This document shows positions 23,583 to 35,647 of a stretch of 64,000 nt of DNA, one piece after another (positions within the stretch are counted from its first letter, which is position 1; the number at the start of each line of letters is the position of its first letter). The DNA is from Paracamarosporium sp. OC-R06-R3 (taxonomy: Eukaryota > Ascomycota > Dothideomycetes > Pleosporales > Didymosphaeriaceae): the NCBI GenBank assembly GCA_019828545.1, contig JACVRA010000136.1, forward strand, positions 55,988 through 119,987, read 5' to 3'. A program made the translations under genes and the position numbers. The notes beneath the pieces were generated by a model. That model did not search any database and was not told the DNA's origin. It worked only from the letters and a program-made list of their open reading frames with translations.

Positions 23583-25338
23583 ATGACACCTCCAATTCAA
23601 GTATCGCTGCCTAACAATTTAAAATACGAACAACCGACAGGTCTGTTCATCGACAACGAATTCGTGCAAGGAACTGGCGAGGAATTCGAGGTCTTCGAGC
23701 CTGCGTAAGTCTATTCTAGTCATACCATGTTTATCGCATGTGGTCGATGATCAGATACTTTACAAGCGCCGCTGATAGATCGCTCCATGACCGTTAACAA
23801 TCGATCATAGGACCGAGAAAAAGATCGTTACGATCAAAGGTGCATCGGAAGCAGACATTGACAAGGCCGTTGCATCAGCGCGCAAGGCTTTCGAGAACCC
23901 ACAATGGTCTGAAATTGCGGCATCGGACCGAGGCGGTTTTCTATACAAGCTCTCGGAGTTGATCAACCGAGACCGTGACATTCTTGCCAGCATCGATGCG
24001 TTCGATAACGGCAAGACCTACGCTTCCGCTATGGCCGTAGATCTGGAGGAATCTTACCAAGTCTTCCGGTATTATGCTGGTGCTGCAGACAAAATTTCTG
24101 GTTCCACTATCGAAACTTCCCCAGCTAAGCTTGCCTACGTCCTCCAGGAGCCGTTGGGTGTTTGTGCTCAAATAATCCCATGGTACGTGCTACGTAGGGA
24201 CATCGCTACCAAAGTACATGTCACTAAAGGCAATCTAGGAACTATCCTTTCATGATGCTTGCTTGGAAAGTTGCCCCAGCATTGGCTTGTGGTAATACAG
24301 TTGTCCTCAAGCCAGCCGAGCAAACCCCCTTGTCCGCATTGTATTTCGGCAAACTTGTGATAGAGGCTGGTCTTCCAGCGGGAGTTGTCAATATAGTGCC
24401 TGGCCTGGGACGCACCGCTGGCAGTCACCTCGCTGGCCACATGGATGTCGACAAGGTCGCTTTCACTGGTAGCACGACCACTGGCCGCGCAATAATGAAA
24501 GCGGCGGCCAATAACCTCAAGAACATCACGTTGGAATGCGGGGGTAAGAGTCCAAGCATAGTCTTTGAGGATGCGGACCTCGACCAAGCGGCTAAGTGGT
24601 GCCATTCTGGTATCATGGATAATCAGGGCGAGGTAAATTTCATGTCCAAGACACGCAGATGGACTACTGTTGCTGATAGATATTAGATCTGCACATCAAC
24701 AAGCCGAATTTACGTGCAAGATACTATATATGATACCTTCCTTCAGCAGTTCCTCACAGCGACGAAAGAAAACGCGAAAGTGGGCGACCCGTTCAAAGAG
24801 GACAATTTTGCGGGGGCACAAGTCTCTAAACAGCAATACGACAAGATTTTAAGTTATATCGAAGAGGGTAAGAAGGGAGGGGCTAAGCTATTATACGGTG
24901 GTACTCGAGCGGGCTCGCAGGGTTACTTCATCCAACCTACTGTGTTTGTCGAGGCACGTATATCTACATTGCAGGTTCATTCGCCTAAGCTGATTTGAGC
25001 AGACCACCGAAGACATGAAGATCGTACAAGAGGAAATCTTCGGTCCCGTCGTAGTGATATCCAAATTCAGTACTCAGGACGAGGCAATCAGGAAAGCCAA
25101 CAATACCTCCTACGGGTTAGCCGCAGCAGTATTTACGGGAAAAGTGGATCGGGCACACATTGTGGCCCGCAAGCTGCAGGCTGGAATGGTTTGGATCAAT
25201 TCAAGTCAAGACTCACACTACGGTATTCCGTTTGGTGGATACAAGTCCTCAGGTATCGGCCGCGAACTAGGCAAATATGCTTTGGATGCTTACACGCAGT
25301 CGAAAGCTGTTCACGTCAACCTTGGTTCGAAGTTATAG
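23583..25338 (+). CDS. NAD(P)-dependent aldehyde dehydrogenase
   Basis: Five exons (23583-23704, 23811-24182, 24239-24632, 24687-24953, 25003-25338) close to 496 aa, the normal ALDH length. Conserved features: [14 protein letters not shown] (oxyanion Asn), [24 protein letters not shown], catalytic Glu264 in LECGGKSP, nucleophilic Cys298 in [19 protein letters not shown], and the C-terminal [15 protein letters not shown]. It oxidises aldehydes to carboxylates. The fourth intron (24954-25002) must begin with GC rather than GT to keep the conserved PTVF-x6-M spacing, so it is a GC-AG intron. Next to the amine oxidase gene it likely handles the aldehyde formed from the amine. Confidence 0.93.
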
Positions 25339-26457
25339 TTGCTACTTCACTTTATGTACGCTTGAAAATTTACTTAAGAATTCGAAATGGCTCTGATAGA
25401 TCTGATGACTACTGCAGAATACATCTGGTCTTGTATCGCAATATCAAAGCTCATTTCCTGGTAAACCCCACACATTGTCAATCAAGAGGTGGAGCAACAT
25501 CTCGTTGATATTCCTCGGCTGTCATAAGCATACCTAGTCATGAGGTGAGCGAATAAAGCTCCAGCTCACATGCCACGCCTTCGCATGGACACTGAGCCAG
25601 CTGGGATAGAGTGATAGAGTAGACTAAATCAGATTTGCATCTACTAGCAATAACCTTGAACAGAGACAAACGGGAAGGGCGGCGGAATTCAGACCAATTG
25701 AGAACTCATGGGCACTAAGGCGTGAGTAGTGGTGAGTTCGCTAAGTAGAGCTGAAAATGGAAGGTTAAATGAGAGCCACGCTTACGGAACGGTGGACCCA
25801 CTTGAGGCGCACGCTAAGCACGCGGCAGGTCATTTGGGAAAGCACCTACGCAGGTAGATAGCAACGATGATTGTGGAAGACAGACCAACCAGAAAGCTCC
25901 TGCTGAAACACAGAGGCATCATCTCACACACAGACTATCAAAGATAAGGATATATCTATCCAATACCAGAAACGCCCTTCGATCAACGATTCAAACCATG
26001 TTTACATTAGGTACAGAACACAGTCATCTCTACGATACTTCGTTTTATGCTGATTGTGATTCTAGTTCCTTTGGAGACTTTAAATGGCCAAAGGATAACC
26101 AAGGGTTCATCCGCGGCGACCCCAGATCATGCGGCGAATGATACCCGAGTGCGGGGTGCATGGGGTGTGGGGATCCACAACGCGTTGCTTTAGTGGCAAC
26201 CGCTCCCTTTTGCTTTATCATCTAGATAACACCTTATCGCGCGGGATTCTCCGAGCTCGGTGGCTCATTATCGTGGCATTCATATTCTTCAATCTTACAT
26301 TGTCGCTCGCGGACGTTCACTGTCGTTCCAAGATTCCCAATTGAGTTTTCATCGTGTAGAGGTACAAGCTCCTGTCTAATTCAGGCAAATCCTTCCACAC
26401 AGCACAGCAGGGGTATCGTTGTAGACACTCAATTGCGCTCGAGGGGTGTTGGTCGTC
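25339..26457. promoter_or_regulatory. Intergenic, upstream of Zn2Cys6 gene
   Basis: No gene supported. A CCGCTC half-site at 26200-26205 (context AACCGCTC, as in the right arm of the amine oxidase/ALDH repeat) lies about 250 bp before the regulator start codon, consistent with autoregulation. Confidence 0.35.
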
Positions 26458-28794
26458 ATGAATTCCAAAGTGGAAAAGAGCCGAAACGGTGTGTAGCATT
26501 ATACCCGCCACCAACACTCACCGACTTACAACAGGCCCAGGGTGCTTGACGTGCAAGAAAAGAAGAGTCAAATGTGACGAGACAAAACCGACCTGCCTTC
26601 GTTGTAAACGAGTTCATGCTGCTTGCGAAGGTTACAAAAGCAAAGAATATAGATGGCGAATGGTCAAAGACGGCGCATCGAAATCGTCGGATGGAACAAG
26701 CAAGAAAGCCCCAACACGCGTCCGAAACATCGCTCCATACTTACCCCAGAAGACAAAGCAGTGGTTTGACGTAGATATAGCCTTTGCCGATACTACCTTG
26801 GGTTTCTCAAACCCTACTGAGGCCCAGCGAGTGCGCAACGGCGCCACGAACATCGAGAAATCCGCACCTCAAGTTATCGAGATCGATGATGATTTCACCC
26901 CCTCATCTTCAACAACCTCAAATCAAACTTCTCAGCCGTCTACAATTCAGGAAGATGATATTGCTTCGCATTCTACCTCACCAAACTCAACTTCGAATAG
27001 CGATCCTATCGCTCCAAATGTGACGGAGGATACGGTCTATATGTTCCCTGAGGGCACAATGGATCCGCAGTCTCCGCCACCATCTGTGGATTTTCTAGAA
27101 TCCTGTATGCTCTTACCAGACAGCACGGATCACATGCTTTCGTTTGATTCTATACACATGCCATCTCACTTGTCTTACCTCGACGATGCCAGTTTCTCAT
27201 CTGTTGAGAAATTATTACCTGGTCTTGTCAATGCTGAAGAGGAACCCCTCTGGCCATCATCAATATTCGCTACACCTTCGACACAGTTGAACACGTGGTC
27301 AACATTTCCGTGGTCGTCAGAGATGCCACTTCTAGCGCAGCCAACAATAGATGAAGCCAACCCAGAAATGCTCACAATGCGTTTCGACAAACAGACTTGC
27401 AATATTCTCTCAGTCAAAGACGGGCCATCTGAAAACCCATGGCGTACACTCATATGGCCTCTCTCCTGTAACTCGCCCGCATTGCATTGCGCTGTCACCG
27501 CTATGACTGCATTCCACGGCTCATACGACGTTCCAAACCTTCTGGCTTGTGGATCCGAATTCGAGAGCAAAAGTAGAAAGATATTGAATACTCAAATGAG
27601 CGGCATAAGTGAGAATGTTGCGGTTGCTACACTCCTCGTACTCGGCCTTTCCGAGTCATGGAAATGTCCAGAGAAGACTACTACCCAGTATCTGCGTCGC
27701 GCAAAGCCACTCATAACCAAAGCCATTATGAAAGATCGAGGGACTATGAAGAGCCTTTTCTCGAGGTCTCCGGATGACATGCGCCTCAGATTTCTGTGCA
27801 ATGCCTATGTATATATGGACGTGCTCTCACGTTTAACTAGCCCAGATGAAGATGAAGACCTAAGTGGTGAAATCTTATCGGCAGTCAATTACCCAATTGA
27901 AGGCCTTTTGGAAATCGATCCGCTCCTGGGCTCAGCAGTCTCTTTATTCCCTCTGGTAGGGAAGGTGGCTAGTCTTGTACATCAAGTTCAGCGGCTAGGA
28001 AGAACGAGCGTGTCCTTAGTTAGTCACGCCTACGACCTACAGATGCAATTGCAGCGATGGAAGGCACCTAGTCCCATAATGTTTGAATGCCTCGCCGAGC
28101 CAAGCGAGGTGGTACATACTATTCAAACAGCCGAAGCATTGCGTTACGCTACTCTTATGTTACTGCATCAGGCAGTGCCAGAGCTACCATCCACTCCCGC
28201 TACGGAGCTGGCGAGAAAGGTGCTCACAAAACTAGCAACAACGTCTGCCACAAGTTGTGCGACGAATATACAGATCTTTCCGTTGTTCGCAGCTAGTTGC
28301 GAGGTGACTAGTGAAGAGGATCGGAACTGGGTCAAGAAACGCTGGGAAGCTCTTATCGCGAGGCTTAAAGTTAATAACGTAGTCCGAAGCTGGGAACTTG
28401 TGCAGGAGGTGTGGAAGCGGAGAGACGCACATGAAGCGGAGAAGGCGGACCAGTTGAGCTTGCAGACTATTCCAGGTATGTGATATGATGGTAAAGCTAG
28501 ACAATTGACCAACATATTGCAGAAGCCGACATTCTTGCCGCTCAAGCCTATGTTAACTCATTGGTCTCGTCTGACAGCAACGCAACCAGCTACCAGAATG
28601 GTATAACTGCTCGCAGACCGTCAACGAATGAAATGAGTATCTCTACTGAAGATCTAGATGAAGCATACACTATTCGTGGTAAGCTACACTGGTTATGTAT
28701 TATGCGAGAGCGACAGTGGCAGAGTAAGATCAGAACAACCCCGCATGAGAATATTGAACTACCTAATAACAAGCACTTAGTATTCCTCGGTTGA
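26458..28794 (+). CDS. Zn2Cys6 transcription factor, likely cluster regulator
   Basis: Three exons: 26458-26488, 26535-28475, 28523-28794, 747 aa. The first is a 31-nt exon with the start codon; splicing yields the zinc cluster C14-x2-C17-x6-C24-x6-C31-x2-C34-x6-C41 with the basic run KKRRVK. A Ser/Thr-rich linker and then a region like the Fungal_trans_2 (ARCA-like) regulatory domain follow (SCNSPALHCAVTAMTAFHGS, LLVLGLSESWK). The final exon is the least certain; a further GTAAGC donor near 28679 could shorten it. Position at the end of the permease/amine oxidase/ALDH cluster suggests that it controls these genes (inference). Confidence 0.85.
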
Positions 28795-29192
28795 TATTAC
28801 AACAATCCGACAGATTTTGGAGCCAGCAGGCCCTTGTATACCAAGAAACTTGTTTTAATCGACCATTCAGTCACAGCGCTGAGGCCACTCAGGCTGGATA
28901 GTCAATGAAAACGAGCTCCTTCGTAGAGTATTGATTGTTAGCTATTTCGTATGACGCACTACGGATAGTCTTTTGTATCGAACTTAACAATGGAGACGAT
29001 TGTTCTCGCCAAATGAACTGAATACTGGGCTATTCGGCAGATGAATACGCAAATCTATATATGTTTAGTCGTTTGTTAATGCTCAAGCCCATCCTTCACT
29101 AATGTCATTGTTGGTTGGAGTGGTTACAGTTTCCACGTTGAATACATATATTTCGTTCTATCTCGTAACGCTACCCTCAAGCTTCATCCATA
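28795..29192. other. Convergent intergenic region
   Basis: 398 bp between convergent genes. Nothing recognisable. Confidence 0.4.
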
Positions 29193-30434
29193 TTAGCCAT
29201 CCCACGGGTTCTTCACAAGTTCATAGCCTGTTTCTGGCTTTCTCATCCAAATTTTGCCCTTCACCACCTCTTTCAATCTTTCAATCGCATCTTCGTTTAT
29301 CCAGCCATACTGCTCCCCGAAGTTGCCTGTCTTCTTTCCATCTACTATTTCCCAGAGCAAATGCTTCTTCTCGATCTCGTCCGGACTTTTCATCTTTCCG
29401 AACGCCTTGTCCGCACTGTGGGAGATAGGGCCATGCAAGACATTGTTTTCTCTTCGGAAACGACTTATTTCCTTGGAGTAGGGTTCAAGACGTCGTGAAC
29501 AGAAAACTAGTTCCTTCCATAAATTTCCAAAGTCCAATTCAGCCATGTTCTCTTTCTTGAGATGTTCGAGAGGAACAGAGATCTCGATCATTCGCCGATC
29601 GCAAACTGCACAAGCATCTCTAATGAGCCTTGAGTAGTGCGTTTCTACCCAGAGCTGATGCGTGAAGTAAAACCCCCAGCATCGTTCAAAGTCGGTGGAA
29701 CGGATGCTGTAAAGGGCAATCATGTCGATGTTGCCGTCTTGACGGAAAACCTTGCACGCACGCTTCAGAGATACGGATTTGAAGAGGTTGATATGTCCTC
29801 CCGGTATGGCAGGAACCGTGAAATTCGCTTCAAAGCTGCCATCTTCAAGATCTGGGTGGTTTGGCTCGATGTGGTGAAGAATTCTGTCGGGGAGACTCAA
29901 CAATGCATCATGGTTCGTTTCCAGCATCTCGCAAAGCCAAACCGAAAGTGGCTGAATGCCACGAATCATTAAGTGCTTTGGATCCAGAAGAGCATTTCGC
30001 ATTCGACCATGGATTCCGACAGCGTCAAGCGCTTTCTCCCAGTCATCGGAAGTATCTTCAATGCCACGACATTCGTGTCTGATGTAGCTTTGACAATATG
30101 ACAAGATTTCCGGTTCATCAACACCCATAGCAGCTAGCGCTTTTTTCCGATTCTCCCATCTTCCGAACAGGTACTTGGAGGCACTGGGTGAGAATCCGAG
30201 ATACTGTATTGTTTGTATGGATTGTATATAGGCGGGGACGTCAACTGATCCAGAGGTGGCCGATGTTGAAGAGCCTGCATACGAGGCCAAGGACATAGAT
30301 GGAGATGAAGGGGATTTGAGGATATCTAAAGAAACTGCCCTCACTCCATTGCTGATGGCACTGATCAGATTTGGCTTGAAGCGGTGAGCCTGTTCGATGA
30401 TGTGGTCCGGGATGACAGTTTCGTAATCCGCCAT
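29193..30434 (-). CDS. Hypothetical protein, 413 aa, intronless
   Basis: One uninterrupted frame from ATG 30434 to stop at 29193. Composition and even use of residues are protein-like (for example PAYIQSIQTIQYLGFSPSAS, WENRKKALAAMG, WGFYFTHQLWVETHYSRLIRDAC), with a Ser-rich segment around residues 40-65. There is no signal peptide, membrane segment or family motif that I recognise. Two CxxC-like cysteines (CAVCDRR, about residue 270) might bind metal but are too few for a finger. Function unknown. Confidence 0.7.
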   Translation of the reverse strand: MADYETVIPDHIIEQAHRFKPNLISAISNGVRAVSLDILKSPSSPSMSLASYAGSSTSATSGSVDVPAYIQSIQTIQYLGFSPSASKYLFGRWENRKKALAAMGVDEPEILSYCQSYIRHECRGIEDTSDDWEKALDAVGIHGRMRNALLDPKHLMIRGIQPLSVWLCEMLETNHDALLSLPDRILHHIEPNHPDLEDGSFEANFTVPAIPGGHINLFKSVSLKRACKVFRQDGNIDMIALYSIRSTDFERCWGFYFTHQLWVETHYSRLIRDACAVCDRRMIEISVPLEHLKKENMAELDFGNLWKELVFCSRRLEPYSKEISRFRRENNVLHGPISHSADKAFGKMKSPDEIEKKHLLWEIVDGKKTGNFGEQYGWINEDAIERLKEVVKGKIWMRKPETGYELVKNPWDG

Positions 30435-31439
30435 GATGCGAGGTCGTGGAGAATATTGTGATGATGAAGGAAGTGTTTGATCGCTTCAAAAAGCAGGAAA
30501 CTTGTGTCATTCTTATAGCAGAAAAATTGTCTTCAAATTCAACGCATGGGTTGTGCGCCGATGCGTCACCAGGAGCTCAACATTGGCAAGCGCTACCACA
30601 GTTCGTTTGCACGACCACCAACCACAGACTCAGGATTACATTCAAGTTGTTGAGCAAACAAGCTCTGCTTCACAGTCCGAATAGATTACTCCTGGGCAAA
30701 CGCCCATGTGCTGATAATGACGCCACCACAATTTTAAGACGATCACTGCATAATATCGTGTGATACCAATATTCCAAAATACCATCACTGAGACTGAGTG
30801 AGGTATATTAGTCTACTACGCTAGAAATTACCAATGCCGTCTCTCCGAAGGAGCGTAGCTGGGATGTGTGGAAATCATAATATAGATATGCTATAGGATA
30901 CGTGGCAATGCGTAGGTAGAGCACGTTGCGAAGTAATCGTGTGAATATTTCAGCTGATATCAGTATTGCGAGAAGTGACTCATGATGTTTAGTGTATGAA
31001 CTTCTGATATACTTGCTGTAGCCACCAGTTCAGTTGGTTCTAGAAGGGTCTTGGACATTGGACAGGTAGTGATAATGTAGATAAGGATGTGTGAAGACGA
31101 TTTGGCATAGGGTGGTCTGGTGTGGTAACAAGGTGGCAATTCGCTAGTTGTGTTGTACATGTTCGTCATCTCCTTGATAAGATCATGCTGCTATTGCTTT
31201 CGGGTTGAATGAGAAAGTACCTGCAATAATGTCTTGAGGTGAGTCTTGAACCACAATCGTGCTAACATCAAGACGTGTAATACCACGTCGCAGCCGCGCT
31301 ATCATCCAACTCACTTGCCCATCGATATAAATACCGTACAGCCCGCCCGATATCTCATCTCCACAACTCAAACATTTTACAACAGAAATCAATAATCTAA
31401 CAATTGATTCAAACTTCTAAGAGTTTGGAAACACTCATA
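30435..31439. other. Intergenic, with TATA box near its end
   Basis: About 1 kb, AT-rich, no gene supported up to the small plus-strand protein at 31440. A TATAAATA box lies at 31326-31333. Confidence 0.4.
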
Positions 31440-31763
31440 ATGCAATCCAAAGCAGAACTTAACGCTTCCCCAAACGCTGTATACGTGTGGGTCGTTCTGC
31501 ACGACCATGCCGGTCATGATGGCCAGATGCGTACTGATATGGTGCAAGGACACTGGGATAAGGAAATAGCTGAAATGGATCTTGGCCGCAATGTGGCGGA
31601 GCTGTTGAAGCCTGATCTTACAGCGGTCTGGGGTGTTTCTCGAGACGGCGAAGGGCTTCTCGCGGAGAGCCTGCGGGAGTGTAAGATAAAGGCGGCGACG
31701 GGGGAGGTCGTGCATTGGTTTAGGATTGCGACTGTGAGGGTAAGGGGGACACCTTTCGGATGA
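31440..31763 (+). CDS. Small hypothetical protein, 107 aa
   Basis: Single frame from ATG 31440 with protein-like sequence (NAVYVWVVLHDHAGHDGQMR, NVAELLKPDLTAVWGVSRDG). TATAAATA about 107 bp upstream supports a plus-strand promoter. The opposite strand is also open over part of this span but reads poorly. No family recognised, no signal peptide; probably cytosolic. Confidence 0.5.
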   Translation: MQSKAELNASPNAVYVWVVLHDHAGHDGQMRTDMVQGHWDKEIAEMDLGRNVAELLKPDLTAVWGVSRDGEGLLAESLRECKIKAATGEVVHWFRIATVRVRGTPFG

Positions 31764-32098
31764 GATGATGGAGGGTCGGGGTATTATTCGCGGTGTTTAT
31801 AGTCTAGGATAGGGAAAGCTTTGATTGAGGTTCATTTTGAAATGTATGTTGCGATTGTGATAAGGACACAGGCCGAAGGAACCTGTAACGGTCACGTCAC
31901 GGCGAAAAGCAGGGTACACTCATTCAAGGGGTATAACGATCGTATTAACATTACTCATATATGCAATATTCATCCTTACTACTCCTACACCACCTCATCC
32001 CCTGCTACCCAATATATACAATCCTCTAATGGACCATATTCCACCATACACCACGCAATGAACTCCAGGTCCACATTTCCCCCGCGCACGCACGCCAT
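31764..32098. other. Convergent intergenic region
   Basis: 335 bp between the small protein and the siderophore transporter 3' end; nothing recognised. Confidence 0.4.
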
Positions 32099-33995
32099 CT
32101 ACAACAGACCGATAGTCCTCTGCTTCTGCTTCTTGACATCCACGTTCTGCCACAGCGCAACACTAGTCCAAGTAATAGAATACAGCGACACAGCCGCAAT
32201 GAGCATGTATCGCTGCGCTTGTGCGTAACTGAGGTTGATAGCATCGCGGGTGGGGCTGCCGACAGGGTATGAGCTCTGAGCGCCGAGCTCACCGTAGATG
32301 GCTGCGAAGTCATCCATTGCGTCGGCAGGCAGGTTAGCCATGAGGCGGGCAGGGAAGACACCGGTCCAGATAGCGCCGGCGATGGTGGAGCCAATGGCCG
32401 AGCCAATGGAGATGATCATGGACTCAGTGGCGAGAAGAGCGGGGTAGTCCTGCTGCTTGGACACGGCCATGAGGGTTGTTTGCTCCGAGATGACAAGGAT
32501 ACCGCCACCGAAGGCGACGAAGATGAGGCACATGACGATGTAGCCAATGTTGACGTCGGGCTGGCGGAAGTGGATCATGAGGCCGACACCGAGGATAGTG
32601 AGCGGTACGCCCAGGACGAACGAATAGACCTTGAGCTTGCCGTAGTGGCGGAGGGCAAGACCGTAGAGGAGACTGCAAAAGCAAGATCCCATGGTGTACG
32701 TCTGGTTGATGTATCCGGCGTATGTGATGGGTTGGTTGAAAACAACGATGAGCATGGAGTAGAGGTATGTGTCCCAGGTATACCAGGCAGTGTACAGAGA
32801 GGCTGCCATGGTGTACGTGAAGATGACAGTGCGGTTCTTGAGGAGATGCCAAGGGACGAAAGTGACCGGGGCACCATACTTCTCCCAAAGGCCAAACGCG
32901 ATGATGAGCAGAGCCCCGATGATGATGAAGGAGATGATCAAGGGCGACTTCCACTGGTCGGCCTGGTAACTGTAGAGGTTGAAGGCTAAGAGGAAAAGCG
33001 CAAGACCGGTGGCCAAAACCAACAGACCGACAACGTCGAACTCGATGAAGTAGTACTTCAGAGATTGGGCGAAGTTACCACGGCTAGGTTCCTCCGGGAT
33101 AAGACCCTGAGCACGAGCCTTCCTATTATTCTTGGTGAACAAGAAAAGGAGCGGCGCAGCGACCACTGGGATGATGATCGTGAGAATTCCGAATGCCCAC
33201 TTGTAACCGATACCACCAGCAGCCAATATATCATCCACGGCTGGGCTGGTAACCCACACAGTGATGAGCCAAGGCGAGGCTACAAAGGCGATGTAAAATG
33301 CTCGGTTACGAAGCTTCGAAGTATCGGCGACAAAGATGGTGATGGAAAAATCAATCATGTTGTATCCCATGTAGTAGAACGTCATGGCCGCGCAGTACGT
33401 CTGGACATTCTTGCAAGCAGCCATCATGATCAATCCCATGACGGTACTAATGACTCCAATGGCTAGAGCAAAGGGACGGCCCCAGATGTTCATGATCTTG
33501 GCGTATGGCAGCTTCCAGATACCGGCAACAAGACTCGAGATGACACCGGTCAGTGCAGTCAAGGAGTGGAGCTGGAAATCGGAGACGACGTAGGGAGTCA
33601 AGTAACTGACAGTACCAGACGTGAAGGCAAGAATGAAGGCCAACAACCATACGCTATACCAGGGTCAGTTTTGTTCAGCATTGACTACTCAGGAGCAGCA
33701 CTCACTTGGCGTATGCCAACCATAACTCTTTCTTCGTCCAAACCATGGTCATAGCCTGCGCTTTCTGCACACCTGCCTCGGCCGTCGTGTCAACTTTGTT
33801 CAGGGAGTCGTCATCGATGTCGTTCTCAGAGTGAGGAGCGCCCAACTTCTCGTCGACGCCTCGGTGGGCATCCATGCTGGTGTGACCAGCAACAGAGGCA
33901 GGGACATCGGCAATGTCCTTCTCCGTGGCAGAGGCACTGCGCTCATTGTTGCTGACTAGAGCGGCCGAAGTGAGGCCCTTGAAGTTGAAACCCAT
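32099..33995 (-). CDS. Siderophore-iron transporter (MirB/Sit1-like MFS)
   Basis: Two exons, 33995-33706 and 33653-32099, 614 aa. A long polar N-terminal tail (about 90 residues) precedes the conserved KKELWLAYAN entry to the first membrane segment. The remaining 510 residues hold about 14 hydrophobic segments, with landmarks of the siderophore transporter branch of the major facilitator superfamily: SYLTPYVVSDFQLHSLTALT, KIMNIWGRPFA, YYMGYNMIDFSI, TWDTYLYSMLIVVFNQPITY, and GSAIGSTIAGAIWTGVFPA. Such proteins import ferric siderophores by proton symport under iron starvation. No siderophore biosynthesis gene is in the window, so the ligand could be self-made or scavenged. An ATCTGATAA site upstream (34545-34553) suggests GATA-factor iron repression. 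Confidence 0.93.
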
Positions 33996-35647
33996 CTTGT
34001 CCACACGTGCAAGACCTGACGATGGATGGGCTGGGTGGGAAGGAAGGAGAGAGTTGTTGATCAGATTAAGATTGATAAGATCTGGAATGTTGCGCGAGCA
34101 CGGCAGGTTCATATACTGGTGCCGGGAATACAGCTCCCGCAGGTGGATTGCAGGGTCCAATGGTCGTACACACCCAGGCTATCGGCTTGTCCATGAAGTG
34201 GAGCCGGCTCTTCCCTTTACGCAACAAGCTCGCGCAATGGTGCTGGATGAATGGGCAAACGCGCCAGACTCGCGTTCCCGCCCTCGGCGCTCCCGCTTGC
34301 TCCGTCCATTGACATTGAAAAACTCATCCCATAGGAACGGCACCATGGCAAGCCAGAACAAAAATTTGCGTAGTGCGGGCAGCACCTCAAGAAGTGATTT
34401 GAGTCAGTCCCGTTGCGGCAGTCCGACCGTATATCGCAGCTCTAGCGTCAACGCCAAGCTCCATCCTGCCGCGCCTAGGTGAGTTTATTTCGGACATGGA
34501 CCGGGGCGAGGCGTCACCGGTACCCAATTAGCAGCATCTAATCTTTATCAGATGCAAAAATTTTCATCTAATCAGATCGATCTGGCAACCAGGTGCCGTC
34601 TCCATCGTATGTTCATTGCGTGGACGCGTTGCGACTGTCAGGGACCCCGATGTCGGAAGCGAGGCACTCGTACGGCACTCGCAAAGAGGTACCGCTCCTT
34701 GGGGTCAGACGACGTGATCTTGACTCCTTCGGTGCAAGGTTGCAGCTCATCCAGTTGCTTGTCTTTAAGGCGGACAGCTAAAGGGCTTGGTTGCGTCGAG
34801 ACAAGCAATGCGAAGACAATGCAAATGCACAAGCGAAGCATGTACTGACTTGGCAGGGCTCAGAACCTGATCGCCCTGGCCAGGCCCTTCGTTGGTCTTG
34901 GGCTTGCATATCATGCTGGTATGCGTGCAAAACACGTAAAACGAAAGCGAGAAGTCCTCTACTTTCGGTCAGTAGAGTTTGTCTGTGAGCTCAAGCGCTT
35001 ATGGCTCTGCACTAGAAGGCTTTGCTGGTGGAACCCGGGCTCGACGCTGTATATCGGTCTCCCACCAACTGCATTTCAGTTGATCTGTTCCGACTTCGAC
35101 CTCGGTGATCCACAGCTCGTCATACCCTGACGTGCAGCGAAGTCTTGGGCATCATCAACCCCGCATCGCGTGCCACTAGCGACGGTCGTTGTAGGGAGAT
35201 CCCTCGTGATTGATGCAATCGACATCCTCTATACGATCTTGGGGTTGATCTGGTCGAAGGATGTAATCTAATCTGATCGCAAGTCTGGATCTAATCAGAT
35301 CAGACTTAGAAGTCGCAGTATGGCTGCTCTCGACTAGCTTGGAAGTGTCGCAGACCTCCATAGGTATTGAGGTGATCGTGGGGTATGAGCCACCGGCTCG
35401 TCATGCCAAGCTAGACGAGCGCCGCGGAGTGCTACTGTTGGAACCGTCACTGGCGATCTCTGCTCGAAGAGGTGAACATGAAGTATTCGGAGCCAGCTAT
35501 GAGGTGTGATGCAAGTGGCACTTTGCGAAGATCACGATGTCCAAAGCTCGAGGCATGACATCTTCTCTCCAGGGATCGTCAGACCGTATTGTCGTCACCT
35601 GCACTTTCAAACTTCTCAACTGCAAACAAGCAGCGTATTCTTTCACC
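33996..35647. promoter_or_regulatory. Upstream region of siderophore transporter, three ATCTAATC elements
   Basis: 1.65 kb with no supported gene. It holds the GATA-repressor-type site at 34545-34553, a GATAAG at 34074-34079 close to the start codon, and ATCTAATC(A/T)GATC elements at 34566-34578, 35266-35278 and 35289-35301. Open frames here on both strands are short and not protein-like. Confidence 0.45.
34545..34553 (-). promoter_or_regulatory. ATCTGATAA, candidate iron-responsive GATA (SreA-type) site
   Basis: Reads ATCTGATAA on the minus strand, an exact match to the ATCWGATAA consensus reported for the fungal iron repressor SreA. It is about 550 bp before the siderophore transporter start, on the same strand. 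Confidence 0.5.

Noticed and set aside
32424..32989. Long frames inside the siderophore transporter on both strands
   Set aside because: They are out-of-frame or antisense readings of a well-supported membrane transporter.
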